DNA from: an uncultured Lachnospiraceae bacterium
GTDB taxonomy: Bacteria; Bacillota; Clostridia; Lachnospirales; Lachnospiraceae
DNA length: 7,708 nucleotides
Assembly (NCBI GenBank): GCA_934351765.1
Contig: CAKRJM010000105.1
Location: forward strand, 1 to 7,708
Direction: 5' to 3'
Positions within the stretch are counted from its first letter, which is position 1, and every line of letters starts with the position of its first letter. A program made the translations under genes and the position numbers. Positions 1-6,789 of this stretch are shown in pieces. The notes under the pieces are model-generated. The model did not search any database. It had not been told where the DNA came from and saw nothing but the letters and a program-made list of their open reading frames with translations.

Positions 1-741
1 ATCAAAGGCTTCCTCAAAGATCCGCCGAAATACCGTCGGTATATAGGACGCATTGATCCCGATGACCACAAAAGATACAAGAATATAGGCAATTCCCATA
101 AACGGCACCATGGTCGAAGTCACCTTTACGATCCTGGAACCGCCGCCCAGCAGGCACCAGCCCGCCAGAACCGCCAGGATCCCGCCGATGATCCAGGGCG
201 TCACTGCCGGATCATAAAACAAAAATCCGGAAAACGTGGACTGGAGATTGTAGGATGCCAGCATATTGAAACCAAAGGCATAGGTGGCGATCATGGAGAT
301 ACAAAACAGGATCGCCAGCGGCCGGCTGTGAAGCGCCGCCTCGATATAATAAGCCGGGCCGCCGTAACAGCTTCCGTCCGCTCCCCGCTTTTTATAGATC
401 TGCGCCAGCGTGCTTTCTGTCATCGCCGATGCACTGCCGATGATGGCAATGATCCACATCCAGAACACAGAGCCGAATCCGCCGATACAGATGGCAGATG
501 AAACACCGATGATATTGCCCGTCCCCACCCGGGACGCCGTGGAGACCATCAGTGCCTGGAACGAGGACATCTTCTTTTTATCCTCAGGCTTTTCCATGAT
601 GGCACGGCAGGCTTCGCCGAACAGGCGGATCTGCGGCAGCTTCGTCCGGATCGTAAAATAAAGCCCAGCTCCGATCAGTAATATGATCAGAAGCCGGTTA
701 TACAAAAAAGAATTGATGGCATTGATGGCCGTTTGAATCAT
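1..741 (-). CDS. AGCS-family alanine/glycine:cation symporter, N-terminal 247 residues (3' end outside window)
   Basis: Partial gene for a multi-spanning inner-membrane carrier that, in this family, imports alanine or glycine with sodium. The frame is open from an ATG at 739-741 to the window edge, giving 247 of the usual 450-500 residues. Family hallmarks, recognised from memory, are the STASRVGTGNIIGV segment (residues 67-80), the GGPAYYIE segment (127-134; GGPMYYIE is common in the family) and RIVKVTSTMVPFMGIAYI (203-220). Hydrophobic helices are evident around 13-30, 88-106, 141-160, 183-200 and 211-229. A strong site (GGAGG, 748-752) sits 6 nt before the start. It follows the second signal peptidase gene by 38 nt with no terminator between, so it could be read through from that operon, but nothing in it suggests a shared job. 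Family assignment is firm; the exact substrate is not determined. Confidence 0.93.
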   Translation of the reverse strand, partial: MIQTAINAINSFLYNRLLIILLIGAGLYFTIRTKLPQIRLFGEACRAIMEKPEDKKKMSSFQALMVSTASRVGTGNIIGVSSAICIGGFGSVFWMWIIAIIGSASAMTESTLAQIYKKRGADGSCYGGPAYYIEAALHSRPLAILFCISMIATYAFGFNMLASYNLQSTFSGFLFYDPAVTPWIIGGILAVLAGWCLLGGGSRIVKVTSTMVPFMGIAYILVSFVVIGINASYIPTVFRRIFEEAFD

Positions 742-779
742 AAGCTTCCTCCGTTTTTCTGTATACACGGTTCAAATGG

Positions 780-1475
780 TCATGATGCTCCGTCCTGATC
801 CTGCGGAGCCTTCTTCTCAGTTTCAGGCTCTGCTTCCGCCTGCTTCCGCTCCCGGACTTCTGTCCCGTTTTCCGCCTGCTTCCGCTCCCGGATCAGCTCC
901 AGCGCCTGCCGCACCTCTTCCTCCGCTTCCTCCTTGGCCAGCACCCTTGCATAGGAAACCGTCCGCACGATGTTGACGATCAGGATCACCGCCAGCGGCA
1001 CAAGAATCACCGGAATGAATATCAGCGGATTGGATATGAGTCTGGAAAGCTTTCCCAGGAGATAGGAGGAGCCGACCACCTTTCCCAGAAGTCTTCTGGA
1101 ATCAGCGTCATACTGATCCCGGACATTATTGGCATCCCCCCTGGTCACATAGACATAATGACCGTCCTCTTCCCGTACCTCTACAACCCGGTGCGTATTC
1201 AGTGCCCCGTCCAGTCCCGGATCTGATGAATAAAAGGAAATCACATCTCCCGGCTCAATATCTGCCGGATCTGTTTTCCGCACAAACACCATGGTGTCGG
1301 TGGGATAGGTGGGGGCCATGCTGCCGGTGGTGATCCGCAGGATCTGCCAGCCGAACACCGTCGGTGCTTCTCCCGCCGGAGTGAACAGTACTGTCACCAG
1401 CGCAAACACCGCCACGGCGATCATCAGCACCGAAATCACGTTGATCAATGTCAGAATAAGTTTTTTTATCTTCAA
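780..1475 (-). CDS. SipW-like (S26B, ER/archaeal-type) signal peptidase I with charged cytoplasmic tail
   Basis: Membrane protease of the type that removes signal peptides from SipW-class exported proteins. It has 231 residues. An N-terminal membrane helix (about 5-31) is followed by the catalytic domain: TGSMAPT with nucleophile Ser52, NTHRV with His95 in place of the lysine of ordinary bacterial signal peptidases, and RGDANN with Asp114. A second helix (about 150-170) returns the chain to the cytoplasm. The tail (171-231) is highly charged, probably helical in its first half, and contains RERKQAE twice (196-202 and 208-214). The start is a TTG at 1473-1475: an in-frame TAA lies directly upstream, and a GGAAG ribosome site is 8 nt away. 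A GTG at codon 13 would remove part of the first helix and is less likely. The gene begins 16 nt after the coiled-coil gene. At 231 residues it is longer than Bacillus SipW (about 190), mostly because of the tail. It is the second peptidase of this operon and clearly diverged from the other. Confidence 0.93.
   Translation of the reverse strand: MKIKKLILTLINVISVLMIAVAVFALVTVLFTPAGEAPTVFGWQILRITTGSMAPTYPTDTMVFVRKTDPADIEPGDVISFYSSDPGLDGALNTHRVVEVREEDGHYVYVTRGDANNVRDQYDADSRRLLGKVVGSSYLLGKLSRLISNPLIFIPVILVPLAVILIVNIVRTVSYARVLAKEEAEEEVRQALELIRERKQAENGTEVRERKQAEAEPETEKKAPQDQDGAS
834..892 (-). repeat. Two perfect 23-bp direct repeats, 36-bp period, in the signal peptidase tail
   Basis: The same 23 bases occur at 834-856 and 870-892. 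The 36-bp offset equals 12 codons, so the duplication keeps the frame and produces the doubled RERKQAE motif in the cytoplasmic tail of the signal peptidase. It probably arose by tandem duplication. Confidence 0.85.
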
Positions 1476-1483
1476 TTACTGCT

Positions 1484-1488
1484 CTTCC
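1484..1488 (-). promoter_or_regulatory. Ribosome binding site supporting a TTG start
   Basis: On the minus strand GGAAG lies within AAGGAAGAG (1482-1490), 8 nt before the TTG at 1473-1475. With the in-frame stop immediately upstream of that TTG, it decides the start of the second signal peptidase. It lies between the stop of the preceding gene (1492-1494) and the new start, suggesting coupled translation. Confidence 0.7.
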
Positions 1489-1491
1489 TTT

Positions 1492-3423
1492 TTACAGCTC
1501 TTCCTTTTGGTCATTTTTCCGGTCTCTTCGTTCCTTTAAGCGGGTCACCAGATATTTGGACAGGCTGTTGGCTTCTGACTTTGCATTGGCCTTTTCCTTT
1601 TCTTTTTCCGCCTGGGCCGCCTGCTTTTCTGCCCGCTGGACCATGCGGGCCGCTTCCTTTCTGGTGGAATCCGCCTCAGCTCTTGCCTGCTCTGCCTCGG
1701 CCCGTACCTTAGAAGCGGCTTCTTCTGCCGCTTTCCTTGCCTGCTCTGCCGCCGCGATAGCTTTCTGCTTTTCCGCTTCCGCTGCCGCGATAGCTTCCTG
1801 CTTTTCGGCTTCCGCCGCCGCGATAGCTTCCTGCTTTTCGGCTTCTGACGCCGCGATGGCTTCCTGCTTTTCGGCTTTTGCTGCCGCGATAGCTTTCTGC
1901 TTTTCGGCTTCTGCCGCCGTAATGGCTTCCTGCTTTTCGGCTTCTGCCGCCGTAATGGCTTCCTGCTTTTCGGCTTCCGCCGCCGCGATAGCTTCCTTCT
2001 TTTCGGCTTTTGCTGCCGCGATAGCTTCCTCCTTTTCGGAATCTGCTGCTTCCATGACTTTCTGCGCTTCCTCACGGGCCGCATCGATGCTCTGTCTTGC
2101 TTCCAGATTGGCCCGCTTCATAGCCTCTTCCAGCGCTTCCAGCTTCCGTTTTGCGGCCTCCTGCTTTTCTGCCGCATCACTGCGCTCTGTCTCCAGCGTC
2201 TGCTCCAGCACGGCACGTTCTGCTTCTGTCCGGGCATTTACGCCCTCCTGATATTCCAGCTGTCCCTGAAGGGAGCTAAGCTGTCTTTGCAGGGAGGCAA
2301 GGCTTTCCTCCAGCTCTTCCCGGCGTGCTGTCTCTTCCGCCAGCTTTTCTTCCGCGGCAAGCTGCGCCTCGGTAACCTCCTCTACGAAGACCCGACGCAC
2401 CTCCACATCGGGAAGATTCCGGTCCTCGACGATTTCTTCTTTGATCTCCTTGATGAACTTCGGCTTCACCGGCTCCCGCTTTTCTGTGGCCAGCTCCGTC
2501 ATGGCACGTGGATCCGACTCCAGCAGACTCTTGAATACCGTGTAGTTACTGATGAAGTTCATATACATCTGGAGCTGATACTCTTCATCGAAGGCCAGCG
2601 CCGTATCCTGCTCCTCGATGGTGTAGCCAATCTCGTCATAGCCTTCCATGAACTGCCACAGCTTGTAGCAGGTACGGTAATCAGGATCCTTCATCATCAG
2701 GTTGGTCCGCTGGATCGGGCTTCGTACCCTGGAGCAGCCGTTCATGATATCGCAGAACGAGCTTGTCCGCAGCACTCTTGCCAGACGGCGCACACGGTCG
2801 ATCCGTTTGAAGACGTCCATGTGATCCGCGTCATTCTCCACGGTACTCTGCCGGTTTTTAATACTCATCTCCACCCGGTAGGAAATTTCCTCATAGGCAT
2901 CATCCACTTTGGTCTGCATGCTCATGACATTGCAGGTCTCGTCCCCGGTGGACCAGAAGATCACGTCGGTGCGCTTGTCCACGAACGCAAACAGACGCTG
3001 GATCAGATGATACACAAACCGGTTTTCATACAGGTCATAGCTCTCCTCGATCGTACTGTTGAGGACATGGGTAGGCTGGATCTCACCAGCCGCATTGGTT
3101 CCGACAAACCGGGTGTTCTGGCTTAAATGGCGTACACTGTCCGCCGTGATCTTTTTCGCCAGTGCCACCGGAACGACCTCCTCGGAGGACTTGATGAACC
3201 GTCTGGGCTTATCCACAATGTTGAAGATCGCTTCGATGCCGTCCTCGATCACCGTGAGCCACTGTTCATCTACCACCTTATGGAGAATCCGTTTTTTCTG
3301 TTCGAGAGTATTATCCCCCGCCTGAACCATTTCAAACAGATACTGGAAATACCGGTCGTCTTCCACCGCCTGTTCAACGCTGCTTGTATATTTCTCGTAT
3401 AATTCGCCTATTGTATCCGCCAT
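1492..3423 (-). CDS. DUF2357-like protein with long C-terminal coiled coil; predicted partner of the McrB-like ATPase
   Basis: Large soluble protein of 643 residues with no signal peptide or membrane helix. The N-terminal 300 residues look globular and alpha-rich. Two stretches resemble, from memory, the DUF2357 domain found in partners of McrB-like ATPases: SYDLYENRFVYHLIQRL (128-144) and RTNLMMKDPDYRTCYKLWQF (239-258 or so). The PD-(D/E)XK nuclease that usually follows that domain is not visible. From about residue 340 the chain is coiled coil: heptad-like Leu/Glu/Arg segments (345-430), then nine 11-residue repeats of the form AEKQEAIAAAE (462-560), then Ala/Glu/Lys/Arg-rich helix and a basic tail (621-643). 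The ATG at 3421-3423 is preceded by GGAAGG at 7 nt. It lies 83 nt after the ATPase gene, the order typical of mcrB then mcrC. I infer an adaptor or scaffold that links the ATPase to other parts. Whether it retains any enzymatic activity is unknown. Confidence 0.75.
   Translation of the reverse strand: MADTIGELYEKYTSSVEQAVEDDRYFQYLFEMVQAGDNTLEQKKRILHKVVDEQWLTVIEDGIEAIFNIVDKPRRFIKSSEEVVPVALAKKITADSVRHLSQNTRFVGTNAAGEIQPTHVLNSTIEESYDLYENRFVYHLIQRLFAFVDKRTDVIFWSTGDETCNVMSMQTKVDDAYEEISYRVEMSIKNRQSTVENDADHMDVFKRIDRVRRLARVLRTSSFCDIMNGCSRVRSPIQRTNLMMKDPDYRTCYKLWQFMEGYDEIGYTIEEQDTALAFDEEYQLQMYMNFISNYTVFKSLLESDPRAMTELATEKREPVKPKFIKEIKEEIVEDRNLPDVEVRRVFVEEVTEAQLAAEEKLAEETARREELEESLASLQRQLSSLQGQLEYQEGVNARTEAERAVLEQTLETERSDAAEKQEAAKRKLEALEEAMKRANLEARQSIDAAREEAQKVMEAADSEKEEAIAAAKAEKKEAIAAAEAEKQEAITAAEAEKQEAITAAEAEKQKAIAAAKAEKQEAIAASEAEKQEAIAAAEAEKQEAIAAAEAEKQKAIAAAEQARKAAEEAASKVRAEAEQARAEADSTRKEAARMVQRAEKQAAQAEKEKEKANAKSEANSLSKYLVTRLKERRDRKNDQKEEL
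1744..2040 (-). repeat. Nine in-frame 33-bp tandem repeats encoding an 11-residue (hendecad) helix repeat
   Basis: Units begin at 1744, 1777, 1810, 1843, 1876, 1909, 1942, 1975 and 2008, each exactly 33 bp. The units at 1909-1941 and 1942-1974 are identical base for base; others differ at a few positions. Each encodes a variant of AEKQEAIAAAE. An 11-residue period fits three helical turns and is typical of near-straight or right-handed coiled coils. A degenerate tenth unit (QARKAAEEAAS) follows in the protein. Near-identity of neighbouring units suggests recent unequal exchange or slippage. Confidence 0.95.
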
Positions 3424-3506
3424 CGCTTTTCCTTCCTGCTTCTCTTCTCGGTTTCACGCGGTACGCCACAGACGTTCTGCTTCGCAGAACACGCCGCTTC
3501 GGACTT
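3424..3506 (-). other. 83-nt spacer between ATPase and coiled-coil genes with a perfect hairpin
   Basis: This is the only sizeable gap inside the operon. It contains an inverted repeat with 7-bp arms (3474-3480 and 3484-3490) and a 3-nt loop, GTTCTGC-GAA-GCAGAAC on the transcribed strand. A further GCGG/CCGC pair could close a larger outer stem. No run of U follows the stem, so it is not a standard intrinsic terminator. It could stabilise or process the mRNA, set the relative level of the two proteins, or be a copy of a dispersed palindromic repeat. The ribosome site of the next gene lies downstream of it. Confidence 0.6.
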
Positions 3507-5177
3507 TTAGTACATTGTCTTGATCCGTTCCAGATATGCTTTACTGTCGTTCATGCCTGCAGGACCAAATATCTTTTCCATGTAGTCCATCAGGCCAGTG
3601 ATTTCGTCGCGGATGAAGGTGATATTCATGCTTTCGAATTTCTTCAGCACCTTTCTTGCCACAATGTAGTCCATGGCATCAAGCTCGGTGCCGCCGCAGG
3701 CCACATAAACCGGAATGAACTCGTACATCTGCTTGATAATACGATTTCCGAAGGAAAGGCGGAACCTGGTCTGCAGGTAGTTGTCCAGCTTCTGCATCTT
3801 CTCTATCATCTCGCTGCTGATGGGATGCTCCACCTTGGCCTTCTGGAACAGATATTCCAGATGCTCCGCCGTAATATGGCAGGGCTCCACCGGATCGCAG
3901 GTGAAGGCATCTGCACGCTCGTTGAGCTCAATGGGCATGGCCCGGTCATAAACCTTATCGGTAATGGTGAATGTGGAGTCATCATTATTTGCCGTTCCGA
4001 TGAACCAGGTGGAATCGGAAACATGGATCTTTCCGCCGTCCAGCAGCTTTGGATCGCCCTCCCATGCGGTCGGAACAAGATCCAGAGTCCACTCGTCATG
4101 GCTGGGCATTTCCAGCACCGACAGGATCTCTGCAAAATAATATTCAATTCGGGCGATGTTCATCTCATCCAGCACGATCATGGACGGATCGGGACGGTAA
4201 TTGGCCTCATACAGTGCCCGCAGGAATTCGGTTTCGTTAAACCGCTTGGAAAACTCGTTGAAATAACCAAGGATCTCGGAACGATCCCGGTAGGACGGCT
4301 GCACCGAAACGATAGTCGCCGGGTTATCCAGGTAATGGCTGAAGGAATAAGGGAGGCTGGTTTTACCGGTACCGGAAATCCCCTCCAGGATCAGCAGCTT
4401 GCTGGCTGCCATGCCTGCCACAAACCGCCGTACAATTTCCCGGGTATAATATAAGCCCATCTGACTGGCCGCAAAAAGCCGGTAGCCTTCAGCAAACTCT
4501 TCCAGCGTGATCTGGCTGTTATAAACAGGAGGCTGGAATGCCGCATATTTCTGATCCACCAGGCAAAGCTTGGGAAAACGGATCGCGCCTCCGGTGTTGG
4601 GATCCTCCAGAACAGCTTTCAGTGTGCCTCCGGCCATGACCATGGCAGACTTTCCGCCCTTTCCCATGACCATACTGCCTGGCTCTGTACTCTCCGCCGT
4701 CATGGCTGCTTCCGCACCTGCCCCCACTCCGGTCACATTCTCCACCGTCGGGATCACATCATCGGTAAGGGCCGATGCGCCCATATAGGGAATCCGCCCG
4801 GTTCCGCCCATGGCGTTGACCTTCAAAGCCAGAATACTGTTCTTCTCCTCCATGAGATCCAGCACCTGCTTGTTGAGGCGGCCGATCTCCCGGTAAAGGG
4901 CACTGTTGTCTGATTTATCGGTCTTTAACTGATGATGGAGGATGATCCGGCGCACGATCAGAACAATGATCAGAACCGGAATGGCGATCAGGATCAGCAT
5001 AAGAAGCACCGATAAGATCTTTCCAGGTATGCTCAGGGTCGGGAAATACGTAAGAAAGATCTTAAAATAATCAATCCAGCCAGTGATGAAGACCTTTAAC
5101 AGTGCCGCCCCAAGCGCCGCTAGATAATATACGACCTGCGATAAGATCTCATAGGCAAACTTAAAAAATTCACTCAC
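3507..5177 (-). CDS. Membrane-anchored McrB-like AAA+ ATPase
   Basis: A 556-residue motor protein. Two N-terminal membrane helices (about 11-35 and 54-76) are followed by RR and His/Lys residues, which places the rest in the cytoplasm. A short helix (92-118) and a Gly/Met/Ala-rich linker (about 121-200) lead to the AAA+ module. Walker A is GISGTGKT (266-273, Lys272). Walker B is MIVLDEMN (333-340, Asp337, Glu338). The sensor-1 region is GTANNDDS (394-401, Asn397), and Arg412 in VYDRAMPIEL is a candidate arginine finger. The long insertion between Walker B and sensor 1 and the DEMNIARIEYYFAEIL segment fit the McrB/dynein-related AAA_5 class. The McrB MNTADR signature, linked to GTP use, is replaced by ANNDDS, so nucleotide choice is open. 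The start is GTG (5175-5177) with a perfect AGGAGG 8 nt upstream. It sits 12 nt after one signal peptidase gene and before the DUF2357-like gene. ATPase class is firm; substrate unknown. Confidence 0.9.
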   Translation of the reverse strand: MSEFFKFAYEILSQVVYYLAALGAALLKVFITGWIDYFKIFLTYFPTLSIPGKILSVLLMLILIAIPVLIIVLIVRRIILHHQLKTDKSDNSALYREIGRLNKQVLDLMEEKNSILALKVNAMGGTGRIPYMGASALTDDVIPTVENVTGVGAGAEAAMTAESTEPGSMVMGKGGKSAMVMAGGTLKAVLEDPNTGGAIRFPKLCLVDQKYAAFQPPVYNSQITLEEFAEGYRLFAASQMGLYYTREIVRRFVAGMAASKLLILEGISGTGKTSLPYSFSHYLDNPATIVSVQPSYRDRSEILGYFNEFSKRFNETEFLRALYEANYRPDPSMIVLDEMNIARIEYYFAEILSVLEMPSHDEWTLDLVPTAWEGDPKLLDGGKIHVSDSTWFIGTANNDDSTFTITDKVYDRAMPIELNERADAFTCDPVEPCHITAEHLEYLFQKAKVEHPISSEMIEKMQKLDNYLQTRFRLSFGNRIIKQMYEFIPVYVACGGTELDAMDYIVARKVLKKFESMNITFIRDEITGLMDYMEKIFGPAGMNDSKAYLERIKTMY

Positions 5178-5185
5178 AGCTTTGT

Positions 5186-5191
5186 CCTCCT
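5186..5191 (-). promoter_or_regulatory. Ribosome binding site overlapping the upstream stop codon; supports a GTG start
   Basis: A perfect AGGAGG on the minus strand begins inside the TAG stop (5190-5192) of the upstream signal peptidase gene and lies 8 nt from the GTG start of the ATPase. This placement implies translational coupling of peptidase and ATPase and supports GTG as the true start. Confidence 0.8.
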
Positions 5192-5924
5192 AGTTCAGAC
5201 GATCCGCGTCTTCTTTTGCTGCCTTTGCCTCCTCCAGCTCTTTCTGAGCCTTTGCACGGAGCGCCTCGGCCTCCTCTTTTATCCTTCTGGCTTCCTCCAG
5301 TGCTGCTTCCGCCTCGCTCTTTGCCGCTCCGTCCGAAGCTGCCTTCGCCTGTGCCGCTTCTTCCACAGCTACCGTCTTTTTCAGGCGGATACTGATCATG
5401 ATCAGGTTATAAACCTGATAAATGAAAAACAGCAGCATAGGCAGCACGATCACCACCAGGAATCCCACGCTTCCGGAGAGGAAATCCATGATCTTTCCGG
5501 CTCCTGGGATCCTTCCGCTGTATTTTCCGACAATGTCGCCGTCGGAGATCACATGAAGATCGGCAATTCCGTTGTTGTTATCGCCGATGGTCGTATAGCT
5601 TCTGACATCTCCCACCGACTCTATGCTCTGGATTCTATGAGTGTTCAGCGCATATTCATTGTCGATGATGGTATGGAAACAGATGATGTCGCCCTCCTTC
5701 AAAGAAGAGGTATCGCATTTTTTCACAAAGATCAGGTCGCCGGATTTAAAGGTCGGTACCATGGAATCGGACCGCACCACCAGAGGCGTATACCCCAGCA
5801 GATTCGATACATGCTGATTATCCTTTGTCGCCATGGTCGTAAAAGCATACAGCGCCGCCAGAAGAATTATGATCCACAGGATCACACTGATCACAATAGC
5901 TGCCACTCGTTTGCAAACTTTCAT
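5190..5924 (-). CDS. SipW-like (S26B) signal peptidase I with C-terminal coiled-coil tail
   Basis: Membrane signal peptidase of 244 residues. It has an N-terminal helix (about 7-30), then the catalytic domain outside the membrane: RSDSMVPT with nucleophile Ser54, NTHRI with His96, and IGDNNNGIAD with Asp115 (or Asp122). The Ser/His pair marks the SipW/ER-type class rather than the Ser/Lys LepB class. A second membrane helix (about 152-180) is followed by a 60-residue cytoplasmic tail rich in Ala, Glu, Lys and Arg, with EEARRIKEEAEALRAKAQ-type heptads, clearly coiled-coil forming. Such a tail is absent from standard signal peptidases; its composition echoes the coiled coil of the 643-aa protein downstream. 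The ATG at 5922-5924 has GGGAG at 8 nt. It lies 22 nt after the second substrate gene and 12 nt before the ATPase. It most likely cleaves the two exported proteins encoded upstream. Confidence 0.94.
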   Translation of the reverse strand: MKVCKRVAAIVISVILWIIILLAALYAFTTMATKDNQHVSNLLGYTPLVVRSDSMVPTFKSGDLIFVKKCDTSSLKEGDIICFHTIIDNEYALNTHRIQSIESVGDVRSYTTIGDNNNGIADLHVISDGDIVGKYSGRIPGAGKIMDFLSGSVGFLVVIVLPMLLFFIYQVYNLIMISIRLKKTVAVEEAAQAKAASDGAAKSEAEAALEEARRIKEEAEALRAKAQKELEEAKAAKEDADRLN

Positions 5925-5946
5925 TTCTCATTCTCCCTTATGTTTT

Positions 5947-6789
5947 TTATGATTCTTCCTCTGGCTGTACTCCTGTGAATCTCAGCCGTATGGCATAATC
6001 AGCTTCCTTCAGTGCATCGGTACACGCCGGATCAGTTCCCTCCAGCCAGATGTGCACCTCTACCGCCTTGTCCACTCCTGCTTTCAGGAAAAACATGGAA
6101 TTGTCTTCATCCGTTTTCATCTGCGCCGCATCAGGCAGTCCGAAGGTTTTTTCATTGCTGTTTGTAACACTCACGCTTCCCATGCCCGGATCATAGATCC
6201 AGTCAGTCCCGTCCGCCGTAAACGAGATCCGCATGGCCGCCGGAAGTCCCGGATTTTCTGAGCTTACCAGGGTTCCGTCACCGGCCCCTGCGCTGCTGTC
6301 CGCGCTTGTTAAATGAACCGTCATATCCTTTTCCGCCATAAAATGAAGGGTAAAGGTAAGATAGGCGCCCTTCGTGTCCGGAACCTCCTGCCCCTTTTCA
6401 TAGGTGAAGGTTTTCCGGTCGCCGGTTGTCACCGGCTCCAGCGGTGTTTCTTTCATGGAAAAGCCCTTATCCCGCTGCATTCTTGCTGCAATGGCTTCAA
6501 AGGATAAGGTTTTTACATACTGATCAATGGTGGCGTGGGAATCCAGATCCATACGGAGATCCACATCCGCCACAATGTCCAGGCTCATGGTCCGGACTCT
6601 CGTATTATCTGCGATGGAAAACCAGGCCACCGTCGCTGCTGTGATCGCCACCAGCGCCAGAAGCACTAACAAAATCGAGGTATAGACCCGGTTCCGTGCT
6701 GCCCGCTTCCGCTTTTCCGGACTGATTGTTACATCCGGTGCGTTTCTTTTATCCGGTTTCGTCTGTATTCGTTTCCCTGTCTGCTTCAT
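5947..6789 (-). CDS. Exported protein with SipW-dependent-type signal peptide (long cytoplasmic N-region)
   Basis: A 280-residue protein, function not recognised. An unusually long basic N-region (1-35, many Lys/Arg) is followed by a hydrophobic core (about 36-52) and ATVAWFS, the Ala-x-Ala then aromatic pattern of SipW-type substrates. Cleavage is predicted after Ala55. The mature part looks beta-rich with alternating polar/apolar stretches and has no second membrane helix and no LPXTG-type anchor. Near the C-terminus WLEGTDPACTDA (248-259) is followed by ADYAIRLRFTG, a motif shared with the upstream protein. The ATG overlaps the upstream stop (ATGA), and a GAGGGGG element (6797-6803) is 7 nt upstream, so the two are probably made together. 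It is probably a surface or filament subunit processed by the neighbouring peptidases. Homology to TasA/camelysin is possible but not visible beyond the signal region. Confidence 0.85.
   Translation of the reverse strand: MKQTGKRIQTKPDKRNAPDVTISPEKRKRAARNRVYTSILLVLLALVAITAATVAWFSIADNTRVRTMSLDIVADVDLRMDLDSHATIDQYVKTLSFEAIAARMQRDKGFSMKETPLEPVTTGDRKTFTYEKGQEVPDTKGAYLTFTLHFMAEKDMTVHLTSADSSAGAGDGTLVSSENPGLPAAMRISFTADGTDWIYDPGMGSVSVTNSNEKTFGLPDAAQMKTDEDNSMFFLKAGVDKAVEVHIWLEGTDPACTDALKEADYAIRLRFTGVQPEEES

Noticed and set aside
742..779. Separate promoter for the symporter gene (TTGAAC-like element)
   Set aside because: No TATAAT-like box lies at the right distance before the start; the 38-nt gap is too short to call a promoter.
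1744..2040. CRISPR array or other non-coding tandem repeat
   Set aside because: The units are contiguous, have no spacers, and have a period that is an exact multiple of three inside a coding frame with a consistent helical repeat.
1545..2084. Open minus-strand frame giving a 179-aa Arg/Lys/Ser-rich repetitive protein
   Set aside because: It is an alternative frame of the 33-bp repeat array; the frame stays open because the repeat lacks stops. The 643-aa frame has a proper ribosome site and coherent coiled coil.
1556..2251. Open plus-strand frame giving a 231-aa Ser/Ala/Phe/Cys-rich repetitive protein
   Set aside because: It is antisense to the same repeat array, with the artificial composition expected from a reversed repeat and no ribosome site context.
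2287..3126. Plus-strand open frame of 279 aa
   Set aside because: It is antisense to the N-terminal half of the DUF2357-like gene; no domain or supporting ribosome site was recognised.
3474..3490. Rho-independent terminator between ATPase and coiled-coil genes
   Set aside because: The stem is not followed by a T-rich run on the transcribed strand.
3384..4454. Long plus-strand open frame (356 aa) opposite the ATPase gene
   Set aside because: It lies antisense to a gene with intact Walker motifs; its composition is His/Leu-rich without recognisable domains, and it spans two minus-strand genes.
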